Assembly: GCA_020441005.1 (NCBI GenBank)
Contig: JAGRNA010000034.1
Coordinates: 1 to 36,146 of the forward strand
Length of the DNA stretch: 36,146 nt
Reading direction: 5' to 3'
Source: Leptospiraceae bacterium
GTDB lineage: Bacteria > Spirochaetota > Leptospiria > Leptospirales > Leptonemataceae
Numbering within the stretch: position 1 is the first letter of the stretch; each line of letters opens with the position of its first letter. Of this stretch, positions 24,236 to 33,378 are shown piece after piece. Below the pieces are notes generated by a model. That model saw only the letters and a list, made by a program, of their open reading frames with translations, was not told the DNA's origin and ran no database searches. The position numbers and the translations under genes are program-made.

Positions 24236-25111
24236 TTACAAGGCAATGCCTTCCCTGAATTCGATATAGTCAAACATACGCTGGATCCATTCAGCCGCCG
24301 GACGACGCGGCCGGGATTTTGAAACAGATACAAAGACAATGAATTCCCGACTGCGTAGAATCGCCTGGGTCTGCCCCGGTCGAAAGACTTCCTGACGCAG
24401 ATATACCCGAATCTTGTCGATGCGCTCAATCCATAGCTTCTGCAGCAAGGGCTCATTGGGCTGCACTGGTGACCGGATTTCGAAATTGCAGCCCATAAAA
24501 AAAGCGGTTGTGTCCGTTTGATTGATAAAACGAAAATCTATGCCTAGCTGGTGAAACATATTCCAGCGGCCATCTTCAAAAAAGCGCCAGATCTGCGCAG
24601 CCGGATACACCCAGTTAAAATTGCGCAGTGACGGATAAGTGTTAAATTGCCTTTCGATTTGCTGGCAACTGTGCGTAAAGGGCGGCACGGGCTCATAAAA
24701 AAAAGTTTCGGCCGGAATGGTAGCGCTAGCTTCCCTGTTTGGCCATAAAGTCACCGCCTCCTTGCCTTGATGATGGCGAGCCACCTCCAAGCTGCGAATC
24801 TCACAGGCCAGGTTTTGATCCTTGTCCAGCAACTCCTGATGCCACAGCAATTCCTGCGTTGCTGTAATCTGCAAACTAGTCCGAATCAAGAGTTGACTGC
24901 CCGGCATTTGCTGCCGGTGAAAGCGCGCGGCGCTGTGCAGCGGAATAAATTGCAATTCGTCTGCCAGTATCCGCTGCAAGTCATAGCCATTGGCCGCCAA
25001 ACAGGCAAAGCGCGCCTCAGCGGCCAGTTCTTCATAGGTGATACTGGTCACATGTAATTGAGTATCCAGATCGCTAAAACGGGTAGTATGCCGACTTTCA
25101 AACGTAAACAT
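24236..25111 (-). CDS. Tandem-hotdog acyl-ACP/acyl-CoA thioesterase
   Basis: A 291-residue protein with two hotdog-fold repeats. The first has TRFSDLDTQLHVTSITYEEL (about 11-30), the D-x-D-x3-H pattern of 4-hydroxybenzoyl-CoA-type thioesterases, and an IPLHSAARFHRQQMPG strand region; the second spans about 165-265 (WNMFHQLGIDFRF, NQTDTTAFFMGCNFEIRSPV). The double-hotdog architecture suggests an acyl-ACP or acyl-CoA thioesterase that releases fatty acids. It begins 41 bases after a TetR regulator gene that reads the same way, which suggests regulation by acyl groups. Which chain length it prefers cannot be told. Confidence 0.7.
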   Translation of the reverse strand: MFTFESRHTTRFSDLDTQLHVTSITYEELAAEARFACLAANGYDLQRILADELQFIPLHSAARFHRQQMPGSQLLIRTSLQITATQELLWHQELLDKDQNLACEIRSLEVARHHQGKEAVTLWPNREASATIPAETFFYEPVPPFTHSCQQIERQFNTYPSLRNFNWVYPAAQIWRFFEDGRWNMFHQLGIDFRFINQTDTTAFFMGCNFEIRSPVQPNEPLLQKLWIERIDKIRVYLRQEVFRPGQTQAILRSREFIVFVSVSKSRPRRPAAEWIQRMFDYIEFREGIAL

Positions 25112-25152
25112 GGCGTTAGCGAAACAGCAATTGCACCGCTCCGCAACCCATT

Positions 25153-25770
25153 TCAGGCCGGGCGCAGTCCTGGTAAAATCATTTCTTCCAATAAGTGCAG
25201 ATCATCCGGAAAACGCAGCTTGCCCTCTTTAAAACCCATGGCGATCCCGATAATCACCGCCCGCAAGAGCCAGGCTATTTTTTCAGCCGAATAGTCTTTC
25301 CGAAAGGTGCCCGCTGCGATGCCTTCCTGGATGGCCACAAAGAGGGGTTCCAGTATGGCCTGGCCCGATTTCTTGTGCTCCAGAACCGCTTCGGGACTAG
25401 AGTCCGCAATCATTTCCTCGCGCTTGCTGAACATCAAATCAAAGTAGCCATAATCGCTCTGGTAAAAAATAAAAAAGACACGGGCCAAAGTCATCAGCCG
25501 CTCATTGAGACTGGCCTCCGGGTGCTGTTCCTGCCAGCGATCATAATCCTGGCGTAGTTGCCACATGCCCTCGGTCAAAAGAGTCAGGTATATCTCGCTC
25601 TTGTTTCGAAAATACAGATATAAAGTGGCCCGCGACAATTCCAGCTCTCGGGCAATGTCTTCCATGGTGATTTCCAGATACGACTTTTGGCGAATCAATT
25701 CACGCGCCATATCCAGAATGGAGCGCCGGCGCTGCTCCTTCTCTCTTTGTTTGCGTTCCTGGATCCCCAT
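25153..25770 (-). CDS. TetR-family transcriptional regulator
   Basis: A 205-residue repressor-type protein. The N-terminal DNA-binding domain has RRRSILDMARELI, then the helix-turn-helix ITMEDIARELELSRATLYLY followed by FRNKSEIY (about 34-62), the canonical TetR sequence. The C-terminal part (about 70-205) is a helical ligand-binding domain of variable sequence. It probably controls itself and the thioesterase and UbiD-family genes immediately downstream; a lipid or fatty acyl ligand is a guess from the neighbourhood. ATG 25770 lies 26 bases after the coiled-coil gene's stop. Confidence 0.9.
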   Translation of the reverse strand: MGIQERKQREKEQRRRSILDMARELIRQKSYLEITMEDIARELELSRATLYLYFRNKSEIYLTLLTEGMWQLRQDYDRWQEQHPEASLNERLMTLARVFFIFYQSDYGYFDLMFSKREEMIADSSPEAVLEHKKSGQAILEPLFVAIQEGIAAGTFRKDYSAEKIAWLLRAVIIGIAMGFKEGKLRFPDDLHLLEEMILPGLRPA

Positions 25771-25796
25771 GCTAGTCTGTTTTGCCTGAACGAATT

Positions 25797-28700
25797 TTAT
25801 TTTTTCTGACTGGCAATCACAGCGCGCACCAGGGCCGGTTCAATTTGCATCTTTTGGGCGATTAAATCGGCATCCCACTTGTGATTCAGATACAGGCTCT
25901 TGATGCCCTCAATTTTATGCTCCGGCAGGCGCGCCGCGACGTTGCGCCCCCGCTTGCTGGCCAGGGCAACAGTCTGCGCTTCCGCCAGTTCGCTCTGGCG
26001 CTCCAGCACCTGATCGATGGTCTGGTAGAATGCCGACAGGCGTTCCATTTTATCATCCGCCTCGCTCAGCAGGGAACCCAGCTCCTCACGCAGCTCCATC
26101 CCGCCGTTTTGAATACTGTCGAAGCGCCGATTCATGGCCCCGATTTGTTTTTGCTTTTCTTCCAGATCCGCAAAAAGGCCCTCGATCTGCTCAAAGCGCG
26201 CCTCTACAATTTCCATATCACGATCAAAGTTACTCAACTTGTTGGTCCGCACCTCCAGGGCCTGGATGTCGCTTGCGATCTCGTTCTGGCGCAGCTCGGC
26301 CTTGCGGATTTCCTCGCTCAGGCGACCGGCAAACTCTGTAATGTCGCTGGAATCACCCCGACTTTTCTCGATGTGCTGCAGCGCCTTTTCAATAAAGCTG
26401 CGCCGGTCCTCCACCTCATGGTAGTATTTTTCAAAGGATTTCTTGAATTCCTGGAATTGGCCAACGCGCTTCTCGATCATTTGAGCCAGCTCTTCCGCTT
26501 CCCCAATGCGGTCAAATCGCTCATCCAGCTGCTCCAGGCGCGCTTCTATGCGGTGAAAATGATCTTCGCTTTCATTCAGGCGGCTTTTCTGGGTTGCCAG
26601 CAAGCGCAACTCGCTCTCCAGCTCTTTACGTCCCTGTTGTAGCTGCTGAAACTCAAGCTGGTATTCTTGCAGATCATCGCGGGCCTGGTTGGCGTTTGCC
26701 AGGCGTTGCTCAATAATTGCCAGGGTATCCTCCAGGTGCTGGATATACTCCGCCGATCGATCAACCAGATCCAGCTTGCCCCTGAATTCATCCAGCCGAG
26801 TGCTCTCGTTTTGAATCTCGGCAATCAGCTCTTGCTGGCGAGACTCGGCCAGTCCAAGGATCTGATCCACCTCTGCGCGCAGCGCGGCCACTTTTTGATC
26901 CCGGGCCTGGGCAAATTCATCCAAAGAGGCCTGTAGCTCCTGCTCTTTCTTTTCCAAAACACCGGTGTGCCGCTCTTGCAGCTCGTCGGTAAACTCCCGA
27001 TTGCGGGCTTGCAGCAGTTCCATTTTTTGCTGCACATCACCCAGATTCTGATCAAGGGTGACGCTGGCCTGATTCAGATCTGCTGCGATGGTGCGCTGGT
27101 AGTCCTCCATCTGCCCCGCCAGATCTGCCAGCACGGAGCGGGCCTCTGTTTCGAAGCGTGTCAGAACAGAGTCGGATCGGACCTGGATTTGCTCTGCGAT
27201 CGCATCGCGCTCCTGCTGGAGCCAAACATCCAGCTCGCTGCGATGCGTCTGCCATTCATCCTCCAGCTTGCGCTGCAATCCTTGCAACTCAGCGCTCTGT
27301 TGTTGGAGGCTTTCGCGGTTTTGGCGCGCGGATTCCTGAATCGAATGCGCAGCCTGCTGTTCCTGGTTCAGCAGCTCCTTGCCAGCCTCTGTCAGCAATT
27401 CGCTATTATGCAACCGCAAGGCTTCCAGTTCCCGCTCGCCGACAAGGGCCAGCTCGGACTGGTGGCGCTCCAGATCATCATGATAGCGATCCAGGAGCTG
27501 GTTCAACTCACCGTGGAACTGACGACCCATACTCTGCAATTCGCTCCTGAATCCAGCCTGCAGGGTCTGATATTTCTGATCAGCCATTGCCAGCAACTGA
27601 CCGGCAGCCGCGCGTTGCTCTTCCAGTTCTCCAAGTTGCTGATGCAGGCGATCCTGGGCCTGTTGTAAAAAAGCGCGACTTTGCTCGCTGTGGAGTTGAA
27701 AACTATCACCAAGTTCCTTATGCCTCGTATCCAGATCGCGTTCTCTGGTTTGCTGAGCCGACTGCCATTCATCCTGACCCGTCTCGATTTGTTCCAGAAT
27801 AGAATCGGCCAGATCCTGCAGCTGGCGTTGATACGCCTGATGCTCCTCCTGACTGGCTTTCAGGCTGCTTTGCTGTGTCGCTCGCCATTCGGCTGTCCCG
27901 GATTGCAGTTCGGTTTGCATTTGCCGGAAACCATCTTGCAGTTCAGCCATGAATTCCCTGGTTTTGGACCGTAATTCACTTTGACTAGCCTGACCGGCCT
28001 GCTGGATTTGCAGAGCAATCCCGTCCAAATCGGATTTGCGGCCTTGTAACTCATGTTCCATCGAGGCGGCCATTTCTTGCAGCTCGGTGCCCAGGTTCTC
28101 TTCTGTTTCCGCCAGCTTCTGTAAAAAGCGTGCTGTACCCTCATCCAGGCTGGCGTTTTGACGCTCCCACTCCTTATGCATTTGATCAAAATGATCCTGC
28201 AGGGCCTGGTGATACTCCTCGTATTTTTCATGCGCCCGGGAGCCGATACGATCGAGGTCCGCGCGCAAGACCTGCATCTGTTGTATGGCCTCGCTGTGCT
28301 GCGTCAGACTGCCTTGCTCCTGTTTTTTATATTGCTGTAACAATTGCTCTGATTCAGCCCGCAAATCGGCCTTCAATTCCTGAGCCATAAAGCCCAGACC
28401 ATCCTGGGCCTGACCGAATTCCTGGCGTAAACGGGCCAGTTTTTGCTCTTCTGTGTCCGCCGCCGATTCAATCGCCTGGCATGCTGTTTCAATGGCCTCA
28501 TCAACGCGCTCGTTTAGATCGGCGACTCGGGCGACACGCAGTTCTTGCAGCTCCTGACGGAATTCATCCAGACTTTGCTGAAAACCAGCCGTCAATGCCG
28601 CACTTCTTTCGCGCTCCACCGTTGCCTGGGCGTCCAGGCGGCTCTGCATTTCCGCCTCTAATTGATGCGCCTCACGCAACAGTCGGCTTTCCTGCCCCAG

Positions 28701-29669
28701 ATACTGCTCTTCAAAGGTTTGCATCTGCTCTTGCAGCTGATGGACCATCTTGCGGCTTTCATGTAGCGTCTCGTCGCGCTTGCTGATCACATCGAGGGTG
28801 ATGCTTTCCATGTCAGCGCGCATTTTTTGTAAATCGGTCTCCAGCGCTTTGACGGCCTGGTTGCGGATATTACCGAGGCCCTTTTCCATGGCCACAATCC
28901 GTTCCTCAATGCGACCCGATTGTTCCTGCAGACTGGCCGCCAGCTGACGCTCCTGATCCGTCATCCGTTCCTGCAAGCGCAAGGCCTCGCGGTCCCAGGA
29001 ATCGTCCAGCTGCAGGGCCAGGCTGGCGATGCGCTCACTCATGGAATCAGCCATGCGGCTTTGGTTTTGCAGCTCAAGCTGGACACGCTCTTGTTCCCCT
29101 TGCAGACTCTGCACGCTGGTACGCAAATTCGCAGTCAGGTGCTGGCTATGCTCTTCCGTTTCCTGAATCAACTGACTGACAATATTGGCAAGGGTGTCCC
29201 GGGCTTCCGACTGGCTGTGCGTCAGATGCTGTTCTAAATGACTGACATTGCGACCGACCGCTTCGATCTGCTCTTCGACCTGCCCCAGGCGCACCAGGCC
29301 CTGATCCAGCACAGCAATCTGGGCCCTGATACGATCCCCTTGCTCACTGACAGCGCCGAGCTCGGCGCTAACCTCGTGCACAATCTGCTGGTCTTGCTGT
29401 ATCTGCCGGATCTCCTGCTGCCAGGCCTCCAGTTCGACGCCTAGATCCTGACGCAGCTGTTTACTTTGGCGCATGGCCATCTCAAACTCGAGGCTGGCGT
29501 CCTTGATGGTCTGGATTTGCTCTGCGGTTATTTTCTGGATGTATTGGCCGCTATCCTCGCTCTGTCGCGCCAGGCGCGCAGTCTGAGACTGCGGTCGATC
29601 CAGACGGCGCAAGAGAATACTGACAGCTACCGAGGCTAAAAAACTGATTGCAATAAGGGCAATGGTCAT
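25797..29669 (-). CDS. SpiroCoCo-type giant membrane-anchored coiled-coil protein
   Basis: A 1290-residue protein. Residues 2-22 are a single N-terminal membrane helix followed by basic residues (RRLDR), so the bulk faces the cytoplasm. About residues 45-1235 are nearly continuous heptad-like coiled coil rich in Glu, Gln, Leu, Lys and Arg, with Gln-rich stretches. The C-terminal 40 residues (EHKIEGIKSLYLNHKWDADL and following) form a short separate domain that looks like a helix-turn-helix motif of the kind that recognises partners. Leptospira genomes carry similar proteins annotated SpiroCoCo; a scaffold role in cell shape, division or flagellar positioning is a guess. It reads divergently from the methyltransferase gene, 142 bases away. 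Confidence 0.8.
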   Translation of the reverse strand: MTIALIAISFLASVAVSILLRRLDRPQSQTARLARQSEDSGQYIQKITAEQIQTIKDASLEFEMAMRQSKQLRQDLGVELEAWQQEIRQIQQDQQIVHEVSAELGAVSEQGDRIRAQIAVLDQGLVRLGQVEEQIEAVGRNVSHLEQHLTHSQSEARDTLANIVSQLIQETEEHSQHLTANLRTSVQSLQGEQERVQLELQNQSRMADSMSERIASLALQLDDSWDREALRLQERMTDQERQLAASLQEQSGRIEERIVAMEKGLGNIRNQAVKALETDLQKMRADMESITLDVISKRDETLHESRKMVHQLQEQMQTFEEQYLGQESRLLREAHQLEAEMQSRLDAQATVERERSAALTAGFQQSLDEFRQELQELRVARVADLNERVDEAIETACQAIESAADTEEQKLARLRQEFGQAQDGLGFMAQELKADLRAESEQLLQQYKKQEQGSLTQHSEAIQQMQVLRADLDRIGSRAHEKYEEYHQALQDHFDQMHKEWERQNASLDEGTARFLQKLAETEENLGTELQEMAASMEHELQGRKSDLDGIALQIQQAGQASQSELRSKTREFMAELQDGFRQMQTELQSGTAEWRATQQSSLKASQEEHQAYQRQLQDLADSILEQIETGQDEWQSAQQTRERDLDTRHKELGDSFQLHSEQSRAFLQQAQDRLHQQLGELEEQRAAAGQLLAMADQKYQTLQAGFRSELQSMGRQFHGELNQLLDRYHDDLERHQSELALVGERELEALRLHNSELLTEAGKELLNQEQQAAHSIQESARQNRESLQQQSAELQGLQRKLEDEWQTHRSELDVWLQQERDAIAEQIQVRSDSVLTRFETEARSVLADLAGQMEDYQRTIAADLNQASVTLDQNLGDVQQKMELLQARNREFTDELQERHTGVLEKKEQELQASLDEFAQARDQKVAALRAEVDQILGLAESRQQELIAEIQNESTRLDEFRGKLDLVDRSAEYIQHLEDTLAIIEQRLANANQARDDLQEYQLEFQQLQQGRKELESELRLLATQKSRLNESEDHFHRIEARLEQLDERFDRIGEAEELAQMIEKRVGQFQEFKKSFEKYYHEVEDRRSFIEKALQHIEKSRGDSSDITEFAGRLSEEIRKAELRQNEIASDIQALEVRTNKLSNFDRDMEIVEARFEQIEGLFADLEEKQKQIGAMNRRFDSIQNGGMELREELGSLLSEADDKMERLSAFYQTIDQVLERQSELAEAQTVALASKRGRNVAARLPEHKIEGIKSLYLNHKWDADLIAQKMQIEPALVRAVIASQKK

Positions 29670-29811
29670 GCTAATTCCCGTAAGAATTGAACTTCTGTGA
29701 AACGCAACGTCAGCAGTCCAGCTGGCTGAAATCTGTATTTCCAGAGGGAGTCCATACTAATGCGACTTGTATCCATATTATGTCACATATTAAGCTACTT
29801 GCTGGCCATTC

Positions 29812-30693
29812 GTGTCCCTTGACAAGAAAAAAAAAGTGAGGCGGGTGCCAAAAAAAAATACCAATCCCCCCTCTGTCGCACCCGGTCTGCTGCAAGGAAA
29901 CACTTCTCCGTCCCGGGATGCCTATCAGTTCTTTGCGCCCTGCTACGATCAGACCCTGGCGCATGTGCAATGGCCCCGATGGAGCCAATACCTGCTGGAC
30001 GTCTTTAGCCAGTTTAGTCACTCAACCACCGCCACCATCTACCTGCTGGATATGGCCTGCGGTACGGGTCGATTGCTGGAAAACATTGCCAGCCAGACGA
30101 TCGGCAACAACCCTGAAAACCAGGGGCTGGGGCAATGGCAATTTTACGGTTACGATGGCAGCCCGGCCATGCTGGCCCAGGCCCGCCAGCGCTCGATACC
30201 AGCCCTGTTTTGTCAAAGTAAACTGGAGCAACCCGTTCTGCCACCGGACTGGCCCGCAAAATGGCACTGGTTGACTTGCACCCATGATAGCCTGAATTAT
30301 ATTACCGATCCAAACGACTTGCAGGGCCATTTCCAATGGGCAGCAACCCACCTGGATACGCAGGGCATCTATAGCCTGGACATTGTCAGTGAAGAAAACC
30401 TGCTACGCAATTTTGATGGACAAATGCGCGTATTTGATCTCGGCCCGACCCGGCTGGTCTGGCGGAATATCTATCACCAGGCGGATCGCCTGCTGGTATC
30501 GCGTCTGCTCTTTCGACCCCGCAAGGGACCCGTCCAGGAAGAAATTCATGTCCAGCGCTACTGGCTCAAAGAGGAATTGATTCAGACCGCCCGGAAGGCC
30601 GGGCTAACAGTCCTGGCCAGCCATGGTAATTATGAAGCGCGATCTCGTCGGGACCAGGATGACCTGTGGAACTTCCACTTTGGCCATGCTTGA
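29812..30693 (+). CDS. Class I SAM-dependent methyltransferase
   Basis: A 293-residue methyltransferase. After a basic, low-complexity N-terminus, AYQFFAPCYDQTLAHVQW leads into motif I LLDMACGTGRLLENIA (about 80-95), the SAM-binding glycine loop, and an acidic residue in FYGYDGSPAMLAQARQR (motif II). Further motifs THDSLNYI and SLDIVSEENLL fit the Methyltransf_25-type family. The substrate is not evident. The GTG 29812 start has no good ribosome-binding site; a GTG at 29845 preceded by GAGG is an alternative that removes the poly-Lys tail. It probably shares a transcript with recX, 41 bases downstream. Confidence 0.82.
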   Translation: MSLDKKKKVRRVPKKNTNPPSVAPGLLQGNTSPSRDAYQFFAPCYDQTLAHVQWPRWSQYLLDVFSQFSHSTTATIYLLDMACGTGRLLENIASQTIGNNPENQGLGQWQFYGYDGSPAMLAQARQRSIPALFCQSKLEQPVLPPDWPAKWHWLTCTHDSLNYITDPNDLQGHFQWAATHLDTQGIYSLDIVSEENLLRNFDGQMRVFDLGPTRLVWRNIYHQADRLLVSRLLFRPRKGPVQEEIHVQRYWLKEELIQTARKAGLTVLASHGNYEARSRRDQDDLWNFHFGHA

Positions 30694-30734
30694 GCAATGC
30701 GCACCAGAATCGTCTGTGAACCAGGGCAGTACGG

Positions 30735-31286
30735 ATGGCTGGACATTTGATTCAGCATAACTACGACGGTTCTATGAGCCCGCTTTTCGATGAAGGCCCG
30801 TCCATCGAGGTCCTGCAGCAGGTTTGGCCGCGCCTGCAACAATGGCTGGCCTGGCGGGAACGCTCCAGTGCGGAACTGTTCCGTTTTCTTGGCGATCGAC
30901 TGCAGTTGGCGGCGAGCGAGGTCGAACAGGTCGGCAATCATGTGCTTGAGAGCGGCCTGATAGACGATGAGCGCTTTGCGAACGGACGCATTGCCTGGCG
31001 GCGCAGCAAGGGCAAGGGTCCCTGGTGGATCCGACAGGATTTAAGGCAGGCCGGCATCCAGCGTGAATTGGCGGAGAGTCTCCTGAATGCAGTGGATGAT
31101 ACGGAGTGGCTGGCAGGGGCCATGCCCCGGGCTCGTCAAAAATATCAGCAACTGCAGGCACGCGAGACCGATGAACAGACGCGGCAGAATAAACTGAGGC
31201 AATTTCTACAGGCGCGGGGTTTCGACCCCGGGACCATCAAGGCGGTCTATGACAAGCTGTGTGCTGAAGCTCGCGAACAGGACTAG
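30735..31286 (+). CDS. recX: RecX-family regulator of RecA
   Basis: A 183-residue helical protein of the RecX family, which binds RecA filaments and tempers recombination. The characteristic block GLIDDERFANGRIAWRRSKG (about 75-94), followed by GPWWIRQDLRQAGI, is clearly present, and the protein shows the three repeated three-helix units, ending in FLQARGFDPGTIKAVYDKL. The usual partner recA is not nearby. ATG 30735 gives the longest form; Met14 at 30774 is a possible alternative. It converges on the acyl-CoA ligase gene across 102 bases that contain CAGGGC/GCCCTG complementarity but no T-run. Confidence 0.88.
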   Translation: MAGHLIQHNYDGSMSPLFDEGPSIEVLQQVWPRLQQWLAWRERSSAELFRFLGDRLQLAASEVEQVGNHVLESGLIDDERFANGRIAWRRSKGKGPWWIRQDLRQAGIQRELAESLLNAVDDTEWLAGAMPRARQKYQQLQARETDEQTRQNKLRQFLQARGFDPGTIKAVYDKLCAEAREQD

Positions 31287-31388
31287 CAGCGCTGACAGCC
31301 CGGTGAGAATCAGATGCCGGAGCGCAGGGCCGCCGATCCGCGCCCGGAAAGCTCACCAGCAGCTCCGCTCCGAGCCCTGCCAGACCGT

Positions 31389-33305
31389 TTACTGATAGAG
31401 CGCCTTTATCCGGTCGGCATATTTTTCCAGCACAACATTGCGCTTGACCTTCAGAGTCTGAGTCAGTTCATCGCCAATTTGAAACTCTTTATCCAGTAAA
31501 TCAAAGGCAGTCACCTTCTCAAAACTCTTGAAACCAGCCTCGGCGGATACCCGGCTTTTAATCTCCTGCTTGAAAAGCTGCTGCACAGCCTTGTTGTCGC
31601 GCCACGCCTGGATATCATCACCCGGACTGGCGGCACCCAGTTCGGCTAATACCGCTTCCTTGTTCGGTACAATCAAAGCCGCCAGGGTCTTTTGGTCCTG
31701 TCCGACCACGACGACCTGCTGGATATAGGCGCTTTGGGATAGTGTATCCTCGATGGGCTGCGGTTCAACATTCTCGCCGCCAAAAAGGACGATCGTATCC
31801 TTGGCTCGACCGGCAAATTTCAGCTCGCCGTGATTGGTATAGACCAGGATATCACCGGAATTCAGCCAGCCATCTTTCAAGACCTCGGCCGTTTTTTCCG
31901 GATTCTTGTAGTAGCCTTTCATGATATGCGGCCCAAAGTGCCAGGCCACACCCTTTTGATTCGGTTCGGTGACCTCATTGCCCTGCTCATCAATTAGCTT
32001 GATTTGCGTCCCCTGGAAGGGCTTGCCAACCGTACCGACAACGGTGCGCGGTTTGTCGCGCCGGCAGGTCACGCCCACGGTTTCCGTCATGCCATAGGTC
32101 TCGAGGATGGGGATGCCCACAGAATAGAAAAAGCGGTCAATGTGCTCCGGCAGCGCTCCAGCCCCGCTGATGGCAAACTCAACCCGGCCGCCGAGAGCCT
32201 TGCGGACTTTACCTAAAATAAGCTGCGCGATCAAATTGGGCACGAACAGAAAATTCAGGGCCACCAGGGCACCCAGCTTCCGAACACCGCTTACGATCAA
32301 ATTCTGCCTGGCCAAATAGTATTTGCGACCCAGCAGCACGTCTTTCTGGATAGACCAGGTATAGGCCGACCAGCGCGCGAATCCAAACAGCTTTTGGGCC
32401 ACCGGAGAAGCCTTTTTGACCCCGTCGAACACCTTGTTATAAAAACTTTCCCAAACACGCGGCACGGATAGCAGGAAAGTGGGCTGGGCCTCCTGTAGGT
32501 CCTTGGCCAGCGTGGGCACGGATGTAAAGGCTGTCGCGGTTATGGTATGCCAGGCAACGCCTTCGATCAAACGTTCGGCGATATGCCATGGCGGCAGAAA
32601 TCCCATCGTGACTCCATTTTTAGGCACATGAATCCCTTTAATGGCCTGATCGATTTCCCAGGTCAGGCTTTTTTGGGTGTGCATGACCCCTTTCGGCGCG
32701 CCGGTTGTGCCGGAGGTATAGATAATCGTGGCCAGATCATCCTCAGCCACGGCCTGGCCCAATTGACGATATTTGGCTGCACCATCGCTAACAGCCTGAC
32801 CAGACGCAATCAGCTCGTCCAGGGTCATGACACGTATGCCCGCAATGTCCGGCAGATCTGTTGTCTGGTAAAATATAATCGTTTTCAGACCGCTAAAACT
32901 GCCGATTTGGGCGCCGATTTTATCATACACAGCCCGGGTTTCCAGGAAAATAATCTGGCATTCGGCATGCTCAAAGATATACGTCAAATCGCCCGCAGTC
33001 GCATCTGTGCCGCGGGGCACATCCACTCCGCCAATTCCGCAGATCCCCCAGCAAACCGGTAGCCAATCGGGGCCGACATCGGCAATCAAACCGATTTTAT
33101 CGCCGGGTTGCATCCCCAATTCGCTCAGGCCGAGCGAAACAGCCATCATGCGATCTGCAGTTTGCCTGAAGCTGCGTTTAACAAAGGGTTTATTCTTTTC
33201 CGGCCGGTACATCTGGGCCGTGGAGTCCGGATGTTTTTCCAGGGCCTCCTGAATCAGATAATAGTGAGTGAATTTTTCAAGGCTGCTTTGATTTGACACG
33301 CGCAC
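31389..33305 (-). CDS. fadD: Long-chain fatty-acid-CoA ligase (AMP-binding)
   Basis: A 638-residue adenylate-forming enzyme that activates fatty acids to acyl-CoA via an acyl-AMP. Motifs in order: P-loop-like TIIYTSGTTGAPKGVM (about 192-207), YGMTETVG (adenine pocket), GWLNSGD, and the C-terminal hinge and lysine region GELKFAGRAKDTI and LTQTLKVKRN with catalytic Lys. The length and the large insertion around 330-380 (basic, with VALNFLFVPN) fit the long-chain group that associates with membrane. The start is GTG 33305; the ribosome-binding site is poor. It lies 73 bases after the PrsW-type gene on the same strand. With the thioesterase and acyltransferases it suggests active fatty-acid turnover. 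Confidence 0.9.
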   Translation of the reverse strand: MRVSNQSSLEKFTHYYLIQEALEKHPDSTAQMYRPEKNKPFVKRSFRQTADRMMAVSLGLSELGMQPGDKIGLIADVGPDWLPVCWGICGIGGVDVPRGTDATAGDLTYIFEHAECQIIFLETRAVYDKIGAQIGSFSGLKTIIFYQTTDLPDIAGIRVMTLDELIASGQAVSDGAAKYRQLGQAVAEDDLATIIYTSGTTGAPKGVMHTQKSLTWEIDQAIKGIHVPKNGVTMGFLPPWHIAERLIEGVAWHTITATAFTSVPTLAKDLQEAQPTFLLSVPRVWESFYNKVFDGVKKASPVAQKLFGFARWSAYTWSIQKDVLLGRKYYLARQNLIVSGVRKLGALVALNFLFVPNLIAQLILGKVRKALGGRVEFAISGAGALPEHIDRFFYSVGIPILETYGMTETVGVTCRRDKPRTVVGTVGKPFQGTQIKLIDEQGNEVTEPNQKGVAWHFGPHIMKGYYKNPEKTAEVLKDGWLNSGDILVYTNHGELKFAGRAKDTIVLFGGENVEPQPIEDTLSQSAYIQQVVVVGQDQKTLAALIVPNKEAVLAELGAASPGDDIQAWRDNKAVQQLFKQEIKSRVSAEAGFKSFEKVTAFDLLDKEFQIGDELTQTLKVKRNVVLEKYADRIKALYQ

Positions 33306-33378
33306 AGCAGAAAGTTCACCAGAAAATTGACAAGCTTTTTTTACACAAATGATATGCAGTCAGTTTATTTGTACTTTT

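Noticed and set aside
25881..27668. Two long plus-strand open frames opposite the coiled-coil gene
   Set aside because: They are leucine- and glutamine-rich mirror translations of a repetitive coiled-coil gene and have no start context or domain.
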